This document shows positions 9,355 through 18,220 of a stretch of DNA of 64,000 nucleotides, in pieces. Made by a program: the position numbers and the translations under genes. Below the pieces are notes generated by a model. The model made no database searches. It saw only the letters and a list, made by a program, of their open reading frames with translations, and had not been told where the DNA came from. Within the stretch, counting starts at the first letter, position 1, and every line of letters begins with the position of its first letter. This DNA comes from SHZI01 sp031395645 (GTDB lineage: Bacteria; Pseudomonadota; Gammaproteobacteria; Steroidobacterales; GCA-2729495). Location: assembly GCA_031395645.1 (NCBI GenBank), contig JANNJM010000098.1:1-64000 (forward strand), in the 5' to 3' direction.

Positions 9355-9363
9355 TTATCCACA
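9355..9363 (+). promoter_or_regulatory. Single perfect DnaA box (TTATCCACA)
   Basis: TTATCCACA equals the DnaA-box consensus. It lies about 290 bases upstream of nrdJa and 47 bases before the DegQ-type start. DnaA boxes control nrdAB in E. coli, so a role in nrd regulation is conceivable. One box alone does not make an origin. Confidence 0.4.
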
Positions 9364-9409
9364 GCTTTCGCAGCGCTTTCCGGCGTCTTCCGAACAGAGG
9401 AAAACGGCT

Positions 9410-10852
9410 ATGATTCCGCGGTTCTCTGCACCACGCTCCGAAAGGTTTTCACGCATGCCAGGCGTCCCAACCCGGGTAAACACTGCCCTGTTGCTCGTTG
9501 CCCTTCTCGTCTGCTCGACGCCCGGCACTACGGCACAGGCCCAGCTCCCTGCCCGCGTCGGCGGACAGGACGTTCCCACCCTTGCCCCGCTCGTCAAGCA
9601 GGTTGAGCCCGCAGTGGTCAGCATCGCCACCAAAGGCACGGTCAGCGCGCCAGCTAATCCGCTGATGGAAGACCCCTTTTTCCGGCGCTTTTTTGGCTTT
9701 CCCGATCAGCAACAGCAACAGCGTCGCCGGCAGGTACAGAGCGCCGGATCCGGCGTCATCGTGGATGCGGCCAAGGGTTACATCCTCACCAATCATCACG
9801 TGGTGGAGAACGCGGAAGAGATCGAGGTGGTCCTTAGCGACAACCGCAACCTCAAGGCAAAGGTGGTCGGTTCCGATTCCGGGACCGACATCGCGCTGCT
9901 GCAGGTGGAAGGCGGCAAAGGCCTGGTCCAGATGAAACTCGGCAATTCCGACCAGGTTCAGGTCGGCGATTTTGTGCTGGCCATCGGCAACCCGTTCGGC
10001 CTCCAGCACACCGTCACGTCGGGCATCATCAGTGCACTGGGTCGGAGCGGCATCAACCCTGATGGCTACGAGGATTTCATCCAGACCGACGCCTCCATCA
10101 ACCCCGGCAATTCCGGCGGTGCTCTGGTTAACCTCCGCGGCGAGCTGGTTGGCATCAACTCCGCCATCTTCAGCAACAGCGGCGGCAACATCGGCATCGG
10201 TTTCGCGATCCCCGTGAATATCGCGAAATCCATCATGAACCAGATCCTGCAATTCGGTGAAGTGAAGCGCGGGCTCCTTGGCGTCAGCATCTCGGACTTC
10301 AATGCCGACAGCGCCAAGGCCTTCGGCGTCGAAGGTACCGCCGAGGGAGCTCTGGTCCAGGAAGTGGCAGATGGCTCGGCAGCCGAGAAAGCCGGCATCG
10401 AGGTCGGCGATGTCATCGTCTCAGTCGACGGGCAACGCATCAAGGGCGCGTCGGACCTGCGCAATACCGTGGGGCTCAAGCGCAGCGGCGAAAGCGTGCG
10501 CATCGATCTCATTCGCGACGGCAAGCGGCGCCAGATCACCGCCATGTTGAGCGAGGTGAGCAGCACGGCGAAGATCGGCGGCGACGATATCCACCCCGGA
10601 CTGGCTGGCGCCGAACTCGCCAATCACGAGGGCAAGGCGGAGCAGTTCGCCGGCCCCGGCGTCCGCATCGAGTCCGTCGAACCTGGGAGCCCAGCCGCTC
10701 TGGCAGGCCTCCTGGCGAACGACATCATCGTGTCGGTGAATCGGATCAGGGTGCGAAACGTGCGGGAACTGCAGCAGGCGGCAGGTCAGCAGAGCCTGCT
10801 TATTCTCAGTATCCGCCGGGGTAACCGGAACCTTCTTCTGCAGATCCGCTGA
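9410..10852 (+). CDS. degQ: DegQ/MucD-type periplasmic serine endoprotease
   Basis: A Do-family protease for protein quality control in the periplasm. It has a signal sequence (hydrophobic stretch TALLLVALLVCS, cleavage after AQA), a trypsin-like domain and two PDZ domains (about residues 290-370 and 400-475). The catalytic triad is visible: His in TNHHVV, Asp in GTDIALL, Ser in GNSGGAL. A Q-rich loop (DQQQQQRRRQ) replaces the usual LA loop. The ATG at 9410 has an AGAGGA ribosome site; the ATG at 9455 with AAAGG would give a shorter, more typical signal peptide. An oxidoreductase gene follows almost directly. An anti-sigma factor gene such as mucA is not in the window. Confidence 0.93.
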   Translation: MIPRFSAPRSERFSRMPGVPTRVNTALLLVALLVCSTPGTTAQAQLPARVGGQDVPTLAPLVKQVEPAVVSIATKGTVSAPANPLMEDPFFRRFFGFPDQQQQQRRRQVQSAGSGVIVDAAKGYILTNHHVVENAEEIEVVLSDNRNLKAKVVGSDSGTDIALLQVEGGKGLVQMKLGNSDQVQVGDFVLAIGNPFGLQHTVTSGIISALGRSGINPDGYEDFIQTDASINPGNSGGALVNLRGELVGINSAIFSNSGGNIGIGFAIPVNIAKSIMNQILQFGEVKRGLLGVSISDFNADSAKAFGVEGTAEGALVQEVADGSAAEKAGIEVGDVIVSVDGQRIKGASDLRNTVGLKRSGESVRIDLIRDGKRRQITAMLSEVSSTAKIGGDDIHPGLAGAELANHEGKAEQFAGPGVRIESVEPGSPAALAGLLANDIIVSVNRIRVRNVRELQQAAGQQSLLILSIRRGNRNLLLQIR

Positions 10853-10897
10853 GTGACTGTGGCTGGCGACACTGGATCACCGCATCAGGGAAGGGCG

Positions 10898-11857
10898 ATG
10901 GCTTCCTGCTGCGTGCTCGGGGGCAGTGGCTTTGTCGGCTCGCGACTGGTGGCCAGGCTTGCGAATGCGGGCTTTAAGGTCACGGTGCCGACCCGGGATC
11001 CGGAGCGCTGCCGGCACCTGCGCCTTCTGCCCACGGTTCAGTTGATCCACGCCGACGTCCATGACCAGGACACCCTGATCCGGCTACTGACCGGCTCCGA
11101 CGTCGCGATCAACCTGATCGGAATTCTCAACGAGTCTGGCCGGGACGGCGCGGGCTTTCACCGCGCCCATGTAGAACTCACCCGGAAGTTGCTTGCCGCC
11201 TGCGATACCACAGGGGTTCGGCGGCTGATCCATGTGAGCGCGCTGAATGCATCAGTGCCGGATCAGCCGGACGCCGCTACCAGTCACTACCTGCAGTCCA
11301 AAGGCCGAGCGGAGGCATTGCTCCGGTCTTCCACACTGCGCTGGACAATCCTGCAACCGTCGGTGATTTTTGGTCCGGGTGACTCGTTCCTGAATCGCTT
11401 CGCCGCCCTGCTGCGCAATATCCCCCTGGCATTCCCACTCGCGATGCCGCAGGCGCGCTTCGCTCCCGTGCACGTGTCCGACGTGGTGGAGGCCATCGCA
11501 CGGGTCGTACAGGATCCAGCCACTGCCGGCCACACCTTTCAGCTGTGCGGCCCGGACATTTACACCTTGCGCGAACTCGTGGGGATGACGGCCGACACCC
11601 TTGGCCTCAGGCGCAAGGTGATCGGCCTTCCCCGCTCCATTTCCAGACTGCAGGCCGCCATCATGGACTTCGTGCCGGGCAAACCGTTTTCGACCGATAA
11701 TTTCCGCTCATTGCTGACCGACAGTGTCGGTACCAGCGACGGGCTGCGCCAACTCGGCATTGCACCTCGCCCTCTGCGCCCGAATCTTGGTGACACGCTC
11801 CGGGGAGCGGGACTGACCGGCATCAGGGACACGTACCGACAGCTGGCAGGGCGCTGA
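10898..11857 (+). CDS. NDUFA9-like NAD(P)-binding extended SDR protein
   Basis: The protein (319 residues from ATG 10898) starts with a Rossmann nucleotide motif (VLGGSGFVGSRL) and resembles the complex I accessory subunit NDUFA9 and atypical SDR epimerase-like proteins. The segments HVSALNA and SHYLQSKGRAE hold the YxxxK pair of the SDR fold. Its substrate is unknown; in bacteria such proteins are usually annotated as complex I NDUFA9 family. A GTG at 10853, directly after the protease stop, is an alternative start, but homology begins near the ATG, which has AGGGAAGGG just upstream. The 3' end overlaps the convergent aminopeptidase gene by 35 nt. Confidence 0.85.
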   Translation: MASCCVLGGSGFVGSRLVARLANAGFKVTVPTRDPERCRHLRLLPTVQLIHADVHDQDTLIRLLTGSDVAINLIGILNESGRDGAGFHRAHVELTRKLLAACDTTGVRRLIHVSALNASVPDQPDAATSHYLQSKGRAEALLRSSTLRWTILQPSVIFGPGDSFLNRFAALLRNIPLAFPLAMPQARFAPVHVSDVVEAIARVVQDPATAGHTFQLCGPDIYTLRELVGMTADTLGLRRKVIGLPRSISRLQAAIMDFVPGKPFSTDNFRSLLTDSVGTSDGLRQLGIAPRPLRPNLGDTLRGAGLTGIRDTYRQLAGR

Positions 11858-12974
11858 CGCTGGCTGCCGCCCGCCGGCCAAGCGCCTGCAACGCCTTCGC
11901 GCGGGGCTCGACGGCCCGCTCGCCGAGCGCCGCTACGCTGCGGTAGAAGCGCACCAGATTGCCGTCCTCTTGCGCCAGTAGTGCCCGGAAGGCCGGCACA
12001 TAGTCCTCGTAGGACGACAGGGCAGCGAGTCGGGCGTTGTTCAGTCCCGAATCGAACCAGCTGTCGAACCAGGGTGGCTCCGTCCAGCCGGCGCGGAGCA
12101 CGGCGTAGCTCGCCCGTGCCTCGTCAAACGCCGCCGCGCGCCGCAGCCGGCGTGCTCCGACTAGCCCTTCCCCGGCGTAGACCCCAGTAAGCACGGTTCG
12201 CAGCTCACTGAGGATGCCGAGCACCGCAAGGCGCCGGGACTGCTGCGAGTAAAACCTGCAGAGGCCCGGGACGTCCTTGCGGGACAGGAGCCAGCGTCTC
12301 GTGCCCTCCTCCTCGACCAGCGTCGCGAAGCCCTCGTTAAACAGCGTGTCGCCGGCCACGTAGACGCGCTGATGGGCCAGCTCATGGAAGAGCAGACCGG
12401 CCAAGCCAGTCGGATCGCTGCCCAGCATGGTGTTGAGGACCGGATCGGCGAACCAGCCGAGCGTCGAGTACGCGGCGACCCCTCCCACAAACACGTCTTC
12501 GCCCTGGCGGACGAGTCTCGCGGCTGATTCCCGGGCCCGCGTTTCGCTGAACCAGCCCCGATAGGTGGTGCAGCCGGCGATCGGGTAACACCACTCGCGC
12601 GGCTCCAGCGAAAACTCCGGTGCCGCAAAGACGTTCCAGACCACGTAGGGCCGCCCCAGATCAGCATAGTGGCGGTAGCTCCCGGTGCTGGGCAGGTCGA
12701 GCTCGAGTCGGGCGAATAACAGGGCCGCATCGACTTCCAGCAATTGCTGGCGGAGCGTCGCCGGAGTCGCTGGGTCCGCAAGCACCTGTTCCAGTGGCTG
12801 GCGGGCGCGCATCAGCGCTGCCTGACCCGAGGCAGCCTGCAGGTAGTAGCCCGTGCAGCCGGCAAGGATGGCGGTCGCGAGCGCTGCCACGAGGCCAACG
12901 CGCAGCACCAATCCAGGGACAGAAACTGATCGGGTTCCGGACACGACCTGCGGAGGATAGCGGCTACAATTCAT
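11823..12974 (-). CDS. Predicted lipoprotein aminopeptidase (COG4324-like)
   Basis: A 383-residue putative zinc peptidase. A membrane segment with a lipobox (TAILAGC) suggests an envelope lipoprotein. The metal motif HELAHQ and the following NEGFATLVEEEGTRRWL fit the predicted aminopeptidase family PF10023. Its substrate is unknown. The start is uncertain: ATG 12974 leaves only two bases to the divergent cca start and has no ribosome site, so GTG at 12944 may be the true start. Its 3' end overlaps the NDUFA9-like gene. Confidence 0.8.
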   Translation of the reverse strand: MNCSRYPPQVVSGTRSVSVPGLVLRVGLVAALATAILAGCTGYYLQAASGQAALMRARQPLEQVLADPATPATLRQQLLEVDAALLFARLELDLPSTGSYRHYADLGRPYVVWNVFAAPEFSLEPREWCYPIAGCTTYRGWFSETRARESAARLVRQGEDVFVGGVAAYSTLGWFADPVLNTMLGSDPTGLAGLLFHELAHQRVYVAGDTLFNEGFATLVEEEGTRRWLLSRKDVPGLCRFYSQQSRRLAVLGILSELRTVLTGVYAGEGLVGARRLRRAAAFDEARASYAVLRAGWTEPPWFDSWFDSGLNNARLAALSSYEDYVPAFRALLAQEDGNLVRFYRSVAALGERAVEPRAKALQALGRRAAASVSALPAVGTCP

Positions 12975-12976
12975 CC

Positions 12977-14224
12977 ATGCAGATTTACCTCGTGGGCGGC
13001 GCCGTGCGCGATGCGCTGCTCGGACTGCCGGTGCGGGAACGGGACTGGGTGGTCGTGGGAGCCACGCCGGCGGAGCTCGAGGCCCAGGGTTTCAGGCGCG
13101 TGGGCCGGGATTTCCCTGTCTACCTGCACCCCGAAACGCATGAGGAATACGCGCTGGCCCGCACCGAGCGCAAGACCGGTCCGGGCTATCGCGGCTTCGA
13201 GGTCCATGCCGAAGCGTCGGTAACACTGGAAGAGGATCTGCTGCGGCGAGACCTCACGATCAACGCCATCGCACAGACTGCTGAGGGCCAACTGCTGGAC
13301 CCGGCCGGGGGCGAGGCCCACCTCAAGGCCCGGCTTCTGCACCACGTGTCTGACGCCTTTCGGGAAGACCCGGTCCGCATTCTCCGGGTAGCGCGGTTCG
13401 CGGCGCGGTTCCACGATCTGGGCTTCCGGGTCGCGGTCGCCACGCAGGATCTCATGCGTGAGATGGTTCAGGCTGGCGAAGTGGCCTCGCTCGTACCCGA
13501 GCGCGTCTGGCAGGAAACTGCTTCGGCACTGGCTGAACCGCGCCCGGATATCTACCTCGAGGTGCTGCGCGACTGTGGCGCGCTCGCAGTGATCTTTCCG
13601 GAAGTGGATGCCTTGTTTGGGGTCCCGCAGCCGGCCAAGTGGCACCCGGAAATCGACACCGGAAGGCATGTGGCGCTCGCGCTGCGCGAGGCGGCGCGAC
13701 TGTCGTTCAGCACGGAGGTGCGCTTCGCCATCCTCGTGCACGATCTCGGCAAGGGGACCACACCGAAAGCCGAACTGCCACGCCACGTCGGGCACGAACA
13801 GCGCAGCGTCGAACTCGTGCTGCGGTTGTGCGAGCGACTGGCGGTACCGAATCGCTTTCGCGATCTCGCCGTGACCGTCGCGCGCAATCACGGCCTGTGC
13901 CATCAGGCCCTGGAACTGCGGCCCGCAACCCTGCTGGGTTTGCTGGAGAGCCTTGATGCCTTCCGTGGCGGTCACCGCGTGACAGGATTTCTTGACGCCT
14001 GTGAAGCCGATGCGCGCGGCCGCACCGGTCTTGAGCATCGGCCCTATCCGCAGCGCGCACTCGTGCTCTCTGTCTGGCAAGCCGCCCTTGCGATCGATAC
14101 GCGTGCCGTTGCCGGGCCGGGCGGCGCAGGCGACGGACTGAGCGGGGAAGCGCTCGGTGAGGCCATCCGGCGCGCCAGGCTGGCCGCCGTCACTGCGGCC
14201 CGGGAGCGTTTCAGCCCAGAGTGA
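12977..14224 (+). CDS. cca: Multifunctional CCA tRNA nucleotidyltransferase
   Basis: Cca adds or repairs the 3' CCA end of tRNAs without a template. The 415-residue length matches the class II bacterial enzyme with a C-terminal HD domain (E. coli Cca has 412). The N-terminal nucleotidyltransferase motif is intact (YLVGGAVRDALLG and RDW), followed by RRDLTINAIA, the neck and body region (EDPVRILRVARFAAR), and the HD phosphohydrolase part (FAILVHDLGKGTT; RNHGLCH). ATG 12977 is chosen because it aligns with the universal MxxYLVGGAVRD start. The promoter must lie within the divergent aminopeptidase gene. The stop is 14 nt from that of convergent midA. Confidence 0.95.
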   Translation: MQIYLVGGAVRDALLGLPVRERDWVVVGATPAELEAQGFRRVGRDFPVYLHPETHEEYALARTERKTGPGYRGFEVHAEASVTLEEDLLRRDLTINAIAQTAEGQLLDPAGGEAHLKARLLHHVSDAFREDPVRILRVARFAARFHDLGFRVAVATQDLMREMVQAGEVASLVPERVWQETASALAEPRPDIYLEVLRDCGALAVIFPEVDALFGVPQPAKWHPEIDTGRHVALALREAARLSFSTEVRFAILVHDLGKGTTPKAELPRHVGHEQRSVELVLRLCERLAVPNRFRDLAVTVARNHGLCHQALELRPATLLGLLESLDAFRGGHRVTGFLDACEADARGRTGLEHRPYPQRALVLSVWQAALAIDTRAVAGPGGAGDGLSGEALGEAIRRARLAAVTAARERFSPE

Positions 14225-14238
14225 CGGATTTCCTGCCT

Positions 14239-15411
14239 CTACAGCCGACCGCGCAGGTCACGCGCGGTGAGCGAAAACTCAGGCGTGAAGTCCCGCGTGT
14301 GCGCCAGCACCTTGAAGCGCTCGCCCATTTCTCCCGGCAGGAGCAATCGCCCAATCTCCTGCACTTCGCGCCACCGGCTGGGACCAGCTGCCGGGCCTCC
14401 GGCCTGCGCTTCATCGAGCACACCCGATGCCAGTAATGTGTGGGCCTGGGTGGCATAAGCCGCCAACATCAGGCCCTCGTCCCGGCCAGCCTGGGCCGCT
14501 GCGGAAAAATCGACCCAGGCCGTCAGGTCCTGAAGTCCCGGCAGAAAAAAGGGGTCGTTGATCCGGCGGTGGCGGTAGTGACCGGCCAGCGTTCCCTGGC
14601 ACCGGTCAGGGTGATAGATCTCGCGACGGGTGCCGCCATAGTCGACACACAGCGCGAGGCCCCGCCCCAGGACCGACAGCAGCGATCTGAACCATGCCGA
14701 CTGCCGCAGACCGATCTCTGTGGTGTAGCCGTCAGGCAGCGGGTACCCGAGAGCCGCTTGCAGCTCCGCCACGGCAGAGGCGAGCAGCGCCGGCGCCGGA
14801 TGTTCCGCCCAGGCGAATCCACCACGGTCAGTCTGGACGCCCAACTGGATCGGCTGACCAGCGCGCATCCTGAAGCGCTCGACCGGAAGCGCATCCAGGA
14901 CTTCGTTGGCAAGCAGCACACCCTGCAGTGGCTGGGACGGAAGCGCGTCCAGCCAGACTACGCGGTGCCTGAGCTCCGGGACCCGGGCCGCGATCGTCTG
15001 CCGCTGCCGGTCGCGCAGGTCACCACTGATGTCGAGCAACAGGTACTGCTCGGGTGGCTCGTCGCGAAGTGCCTGCAGCATATCCGCTGCCAGCACGCCC
15101 GAGCCTCCACCGACTTCGAGGATTACCCCACCACGGAGCTGGCGAAGGGCCGCGCCGGCGAGCCGCGCGAGGCAGCGGGCGAACACGGGCCCGAGCTCTG
15201 GTGCAGTGACAAAGTCGCCGCCAGCTCCGAATTTTTGCGCACCGGCGCTGTAGTAGCCGAGACCGGGGGCATAGAGCACCGCGTCCATGTAGTCGGCGAA
15301 ACTCAGGAAACCCCGGTTCGCGGCGATACGCTCCGCGACCAGCGCCCGAACACGCTCACTGTGGGCGAGGGCCTCCGCGGCCGGGGCCGGCAGATCAGAT
15401 CCGGTTTGCAT
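14239..15411 (-). CDS. MidA/NDUFAF7-family SAM-dependent methyltransferase
   Basis: The 390-residue protein belongs to PF02636 (COG1565), whose eukaryotic member NDUFAF7 methylates an arginine of complex I subunit NDUFS2. Family hallmarks are present: FADYMDAVLYAPGLGYYS near residue 38, the FGAGGDFVTAPELGPVF block, the SAM site VILEVGGGSGVLAADML, and NEVLDALPVERF. The bacterial substrate is not established. It is convergent with cca and divergent from the pteridine reductase gene (65 nt between starts). Confidence 0.9.
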   Translation of the reverse strand: MQTGSDLPAPAAEALAHSERVRALVAERIAANRGFLSFADYMDAVLYAPGLGYYSAGAQKFGAGGDFVTAPELGPVFARCLARLAGAALRQLRGGVILEVGGGSGVLAADMLQALRDEPPEQYLLLDISGDLRDRQRQTIAARVPELRHRVVWLDALPSQPLQGVLLANEVLDALPVERFRMRAGQPIQLGVQTDRGGFAWAEHPAPALLASAVAELQAALGYPLPDGYTTEIGLRQSAWFRSLLSVLGRGLALCVDYGGTRREIYHPDRCQGTLAGHYRHRRINDPFFLPGLQDLTAWVDFSAAAQAGRDEGLMLAAYATQAHTLLASGVLDEAQAGGPAAGPSRWREVQEIGRLLLPGEMGERFKVLAHTRDFTPEFSLTARDLRGRL

Positions 15412-15476
15412 GGTGGTGTAATCTTAACCGCTGACTTTTCCATGCCCGCAAACCGCGAGGGCAAGAGGTTCGTTGC

Positions 15477-16229
15477 ATGACAGAAGCACTACCGCTGACC
15501 GGAAAGTGGGCGCTCATCACCGGAGCCGGTCGCCGCGTGGGTGCTGCCATCGCCCGATCCCTGCACGGCCAGGGTGCCGGTGTGGGCATCCATTACCGGG
15601 GTTCGGCCGTGGCAGCCGAGGCCCTGGCGGGTGAACTCAACAGCGTACGGGCGAACTCTGCGCTCACGATCCAGGCCGATCTGCTCGAGACGAGCAGGCT
15701 TGGCACGCTCGTGGATAAGGTTGTCGCCCACGCGGGGCGCCTCGACATCCTGATTAACAATGCGTCGAGCTTCTATCCCACGCCGCTAGCCGGCATCACG
15801 GAGCAGCAGTGGACGGACCTGCTCGGGACGAACCTGAAAGCCCCATTGTTCCTGGCGCAGGCCGCGCTGCCACACCTGCAGTCTGCCCGGGGCGTCATCA
15901 TCAATATCGTTGATATTCATGCGGTCCGGCCCCTCAAGGACCACACCATGTACGGCGCGGCAAAAGCCGGTCTCGCGTTTCTGACCCGGGCGCTGGCCCG
16001 CGACCTCGCACCGGAAGTCCGCGTGAATGGCGTGGCCCCCGGAGCGATCCTCTGGCCGGAAGGCGGGGTCTCCGACCAGATGCGCGAAGTCGTCCTGAAG
16101 CAGATCCCACTGAAGCGCGTTGGCGAGCCGGCCGATATTGCCAATTGTGTGCTCTACCTGGTGCGGGACGCGCCCTACGTCACCGGTCAGGTGATCGCCG
16201 TCGACGGCGGCCGCAGCGTCGGCTGGTAA
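15477..16229 (+). CDS. Pteridine reductase-type short-chain dehydrogenase
   Basis: A 250-residue classical SDR similar to pteridine reductase PTR1 and FolM, which reduce dihydrobiopterin, dihydromonapterin or dihydrofolate with NADPH. Visible motifs are the cofactor site TGAGRRVGAAIA with the arginine pair typical of NADPH-dependent pteridine reductases, NNASSFYPT, the catalytic YGAAKAG, and the C-terminal VTGQVIAVDGGRS. Its position facing folK and folB supports a folate or pterin role. Start ATG 15477 fits the family. Other SDR activities cannot be excluded. Confidence 0.88.
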   Translation: MTEALPLTGKWALITGAGRRVGAAIARSLHGQGAGVGIHYRGSAVAAEALAGELNSVRANSALTIQADLLETSRLGTLVDKVVAHAGRLDILINNASSFYPTPLAGITEQQWTDLLGTNLKAPLFLAQAALPHLQSARGVIINIVDIHAVRPLKDHTMYGAAKAGLAFLTRALARDLAPEVRVNGVAPGAILWPEGGVSDQMREVVLKQIPLKRVGEPADIANCVLYLVRDAPYVTGQVIAVDGGRSVGW

Positions 16230-16264
16230 GCCCCTTCCACTGACGTGCGAGAGGGCCAGCGCGC

Positions 16265-16765
16265 TTAAAGGAGCAGATCTCCGACCCGCTCCAGCGGGTG
16301 CCGGGCCTGATCGAAGCTCGCCCACAACTCGGCCATCGTCTGACCCGTCACCGGATGACGCAGTGACGGCGCAAGCTCCGCGAGCGGGCGCAACACGAAG
16401 CCATACTTCCGAATGTCCTCGCGGGGCACGCGGATCCCGGCTTCAGGCAGCACGGCATCGCCGTAGAGCAGGAGATCAAGGTCAAGCGTCCGCGGCGCAA
16501 AGCGCTCCGACCCCCGCACCCGACCCGCCAGCACGTGCAGGCGTTCCAGCTCGGCGATGATCGTGGCTGGTGACTCGGCTGTGCGGAAGCGCAGCACGAG
16601 ATTGAGAAAGTCAGCGCCGGAAAAGCCCACGGGCGGATTGCGATAAACGCCGGAGAGGTCAAGGGCTCCGAAGCGCCGGGTGAGTTCCCGGCAAGCCATG
16701 CGGAGATGCTCCTCGGGCGCCACGTTGCTGCCGGCGCTGACATATACGTCCACTGCCGCAGGCAC
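16265..16765 (-). CDS. folK: 2-amino-4-hydroxy-6-hydroxymethyldihydropteridine pyrophosphokinase
   Basis: FolK transfers pyrophosphate from ATP to 6-hydroxymethyl-7,8-dihydropterin in folate synthesis. The 166-residue protein has the N-terminal YVSAGSNVAPEEHL, the pterin-binding YRNPPVGFSGADFLN, and the signature PRTLDLDLLLYGD with the two metal-binding aspartates. It lies 20 nt downstream of folB on the same strand, so the two consecutive-pathway genes are likely cotranscribed with tsaD further downstream. Start ATG 16765 fits the expected length. Confidence 0.94.
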   Translation of the reverse strand: MPAAVDVYVSAGSNVAPEEHLRMACRELTRRFGALDLSGVYRNPPVGFSGADFLNLVLRFRTAESPATIIAELERLHVLAGRVRGSERFAPRTLDLDLLLYGDAVLPEAGIRVPREDIRKYGFVLRPLAELAPSLRHPVTGQTMAELWASFDQARHPLERVGDLLL

Positions 16766-16785
16766 CGGGAGCGGCGCTTTCGGCT

Positions 16786-17142
16786 TCAGGTCCGTGCGCC
16801 CCGCTCAATGGCCACGCCGACATCCCGGGAACCCCGGATTGCCCAGGGCTTGTGCACGGCGACCCGCACCCAGGGGACGCCAAACTCGGTGATGATGATC
16901 CCCGCTATCTGCTCAGCCATCGTCTCGATCAGCTGGAAACGGGAATCCGCTACGAACGCCTTGATGCGGCGGGACACCCCCTTGTAATCAAGAGTGTCAG
17001 CGATCTGGTCGCTACCGGCGGCCCGGCGAATGTCAGTCGCCATGTCGAGATCGATGCTAACCACCTGGGGCAGGCGCCGTTCCCACTCCCAGATCCCGAC
17101 GATGGTGCGAATCCGGAGGTCCCTCAGAAAAATCGTGTCCAT
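16786..17142 (-). CDS. folB: Dihydroneopterin aldolase
   Basis: FolB converts 7,8-dihydroneopterin to the 6-hydroxymethyl pterin used by FolK. The 118-residue length is normal. Motifs seen are IFLRDLRIRTIVGIWEWER at the start with the conserved glutamate, DTLDYKGVSRRIKAFV, FQLIETMAEQIA, and the C-terminal VAVHKPWAIRGSRDVGV containing the catalytic lysine. Its ATG follows the tsaD stop codon directly (TGA next to ATG on opposite coordinates), so the tsaD-folB-folK genes form a compact transcriptional group. Confidence 0.93.
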   Translation of the reverse strand: MDTIFLRDLRIRTIVGIWEWERRLPQVVSIDLDMATDIRRAAGSDQIADTLDYKGVSRRIKAFVADSRFQLIETMAEQIAGIIITEFGVPWVRVAVHKPWAIRGSRDVGVAIERGART

Positions 17143-18174
17143 TCAGTTACCCGTAAGTTCTTCGAGAGGCCACCGCGGTCGCGCTTCGACGCGAACGCTC
17201 GAGTAAGCCGTCGGCGCCAGCGCCAGCCGCTGGCAGCCTGTGAACGCGATCATGGCGCCGTTGTCAGTGCAGAATTCCGTGCGGGGATAATAGACAGTGC
17301 CCCCGCCATGCAACAGCTCCGCGCGCAGCTGCTCGCGAAGTGCGCGGTTGGCGCCAACGCCGCCGGCCACGACGAGTCGCCGGAGCCCGGTGGCTGCCAG
17401 GGCGCGCACGGACTTCCCGACGAGCGTATCGACAATAGCCTGCTGATAGTCTGCTGCCAGATCAGCCCGCAAGTCCGGACCGATGGGCCCGCGAGCCTCA
17501 AGCTCGCGCACCTTGATGGCCAGCGCAGTCTTGAGGCCGCTAAAGCTGAAGTCGAGGCCGGGGGCCTTCAGCATTGGCCGCGGGAAGCGGAATTGGCCGA
17601 CGCGGCCACTCTCCGCGAGCCGAGCGAGCGCAGGGCCACCCGGGTAAGCGAGCCCCAGAAGCTTGGCGCCCTTGTCAAAGGCCTCGCCCGCCGCGTCGTC
17701 CAGGGTTTCGCCCAGGATCCGGTAGCGACCGAGGCCCACAACCTCGACCAGCAGCGAATGCCCGCCGGAAACCAGGAGCGCGACGAATGGGAATTCGGGC
17801 TTCTCGTCCTCCAGCAGCGCCGCCAGCAGGTGCGCCTCCATGTGATGGACCGGCACGGCGGGCAGGCCCCAGCCCACCGCAAGGCCAACGCCCACCGTAG
17901 CGCCCACCAGCAGGGCCCCCACGAGGCCCGGACCGGCGGTATAGGCCACCCCCGACAGGTCGCCAGGGGCCACCCCTGCACGCGACAGGGCCGTGTCAAT
18001 CAGCGGCAGCAGCTTCCGGATATGGTCCCGGGAAGCCAGTTCCGGGACGACCCCCCCAAACGGAGCGTGGGTGGCCACCTGGCTGAAAAGGCAATGGCTG
18101 CGGAGGCCACGGGCCGTGTCATAGACGGCGGCGGCGGTTTCGTCACAACTGGTTTCGATGCCTAATACGATCAC
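17143..18174 (-). CDS. tsaD: tRNA N6-adenosine threonylcarbamoyltransferase
   Basis: TsaD transfers the threonylcarbamoyl group to A37 of ANN-decoding tRNAs, working with TsaB, TsaC and TsaE. The 343-residue protein has the ASKHA ATPase signature VLGIETSCDETAAAVYD, the metal-binding histidines in VHHMEAHLLA, and VSGGHSLLVEV. GTG 18174 is chosen because family members begin right before VLGIETSC; a TTG at 18195 would add seven residues. It diverges from rpsU over a 138-nt control region and is followed by folB and folK. The arrangement tsaD divergent to rpsU-dnaG-rpoD is classical for gammaproteobacteria. Confidence 0.95.
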   Translation of the reverse strand: MIVLGIETSCDETAAAVYDTARGLRSHCLFSQVATHAPFGGVVPELASRDHIRKLLPLIDTALSRAGVAPGDLSGVAYTAGPGLVGALLVGATVGVGLAVGWGLPAVPVHHMEAHLLAALLEDEKPEFPFVALLVSGGHSLLVEVVGLGRYRILGETLDDAAGEAFDKGAKLLGLAYPGGPALARLAESGRVGQFRFPRPMLKAPGLDFSFSGLKTALAIKVRELEARGPIGPDLRADLAADYQQAIVDTLVGKSVRALAATGLRRLVVAGGVGANRALREQLRAELLHGGGTVYYPRTEFCTDNGAMIAFTGCQRLALAPTAYSSVRVEARPRWPLEELTGN

Positions 18175-18189
18175 TTTGGAAACATCACT

Positions 18190-18218
18190 TTGCAAATGGC
18201 CTGCTGACTAGCTATATT
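18190..18218 (+). promoter_or_regulatory. Sigma-70 promoter for the rpsU operon
   Basis: A TTGCAA -35 element (18190-18195) and a TATATT -10 element (18213-18218) are separated by 17 bases on the plus strand. Transcription would begin near 18225, about 88 bases before rpsU. The -35 element overlaps the upstream edge of tsaD. Confidence 0.6.
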
Positions 18219-18220
18219 TT

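Noticed and set aside
9355..9363. Replication origin suggested by the DnaA box
   Set aside because: Only one box, no cluster, no dnaA/dnaN neighbours.
12620..12976. N-terminal extension of cca upstream of 12977
   Set aside because: The extra residues are antisense to the aminopeptidase gene, and family homology begins exactly at ATG 12977.
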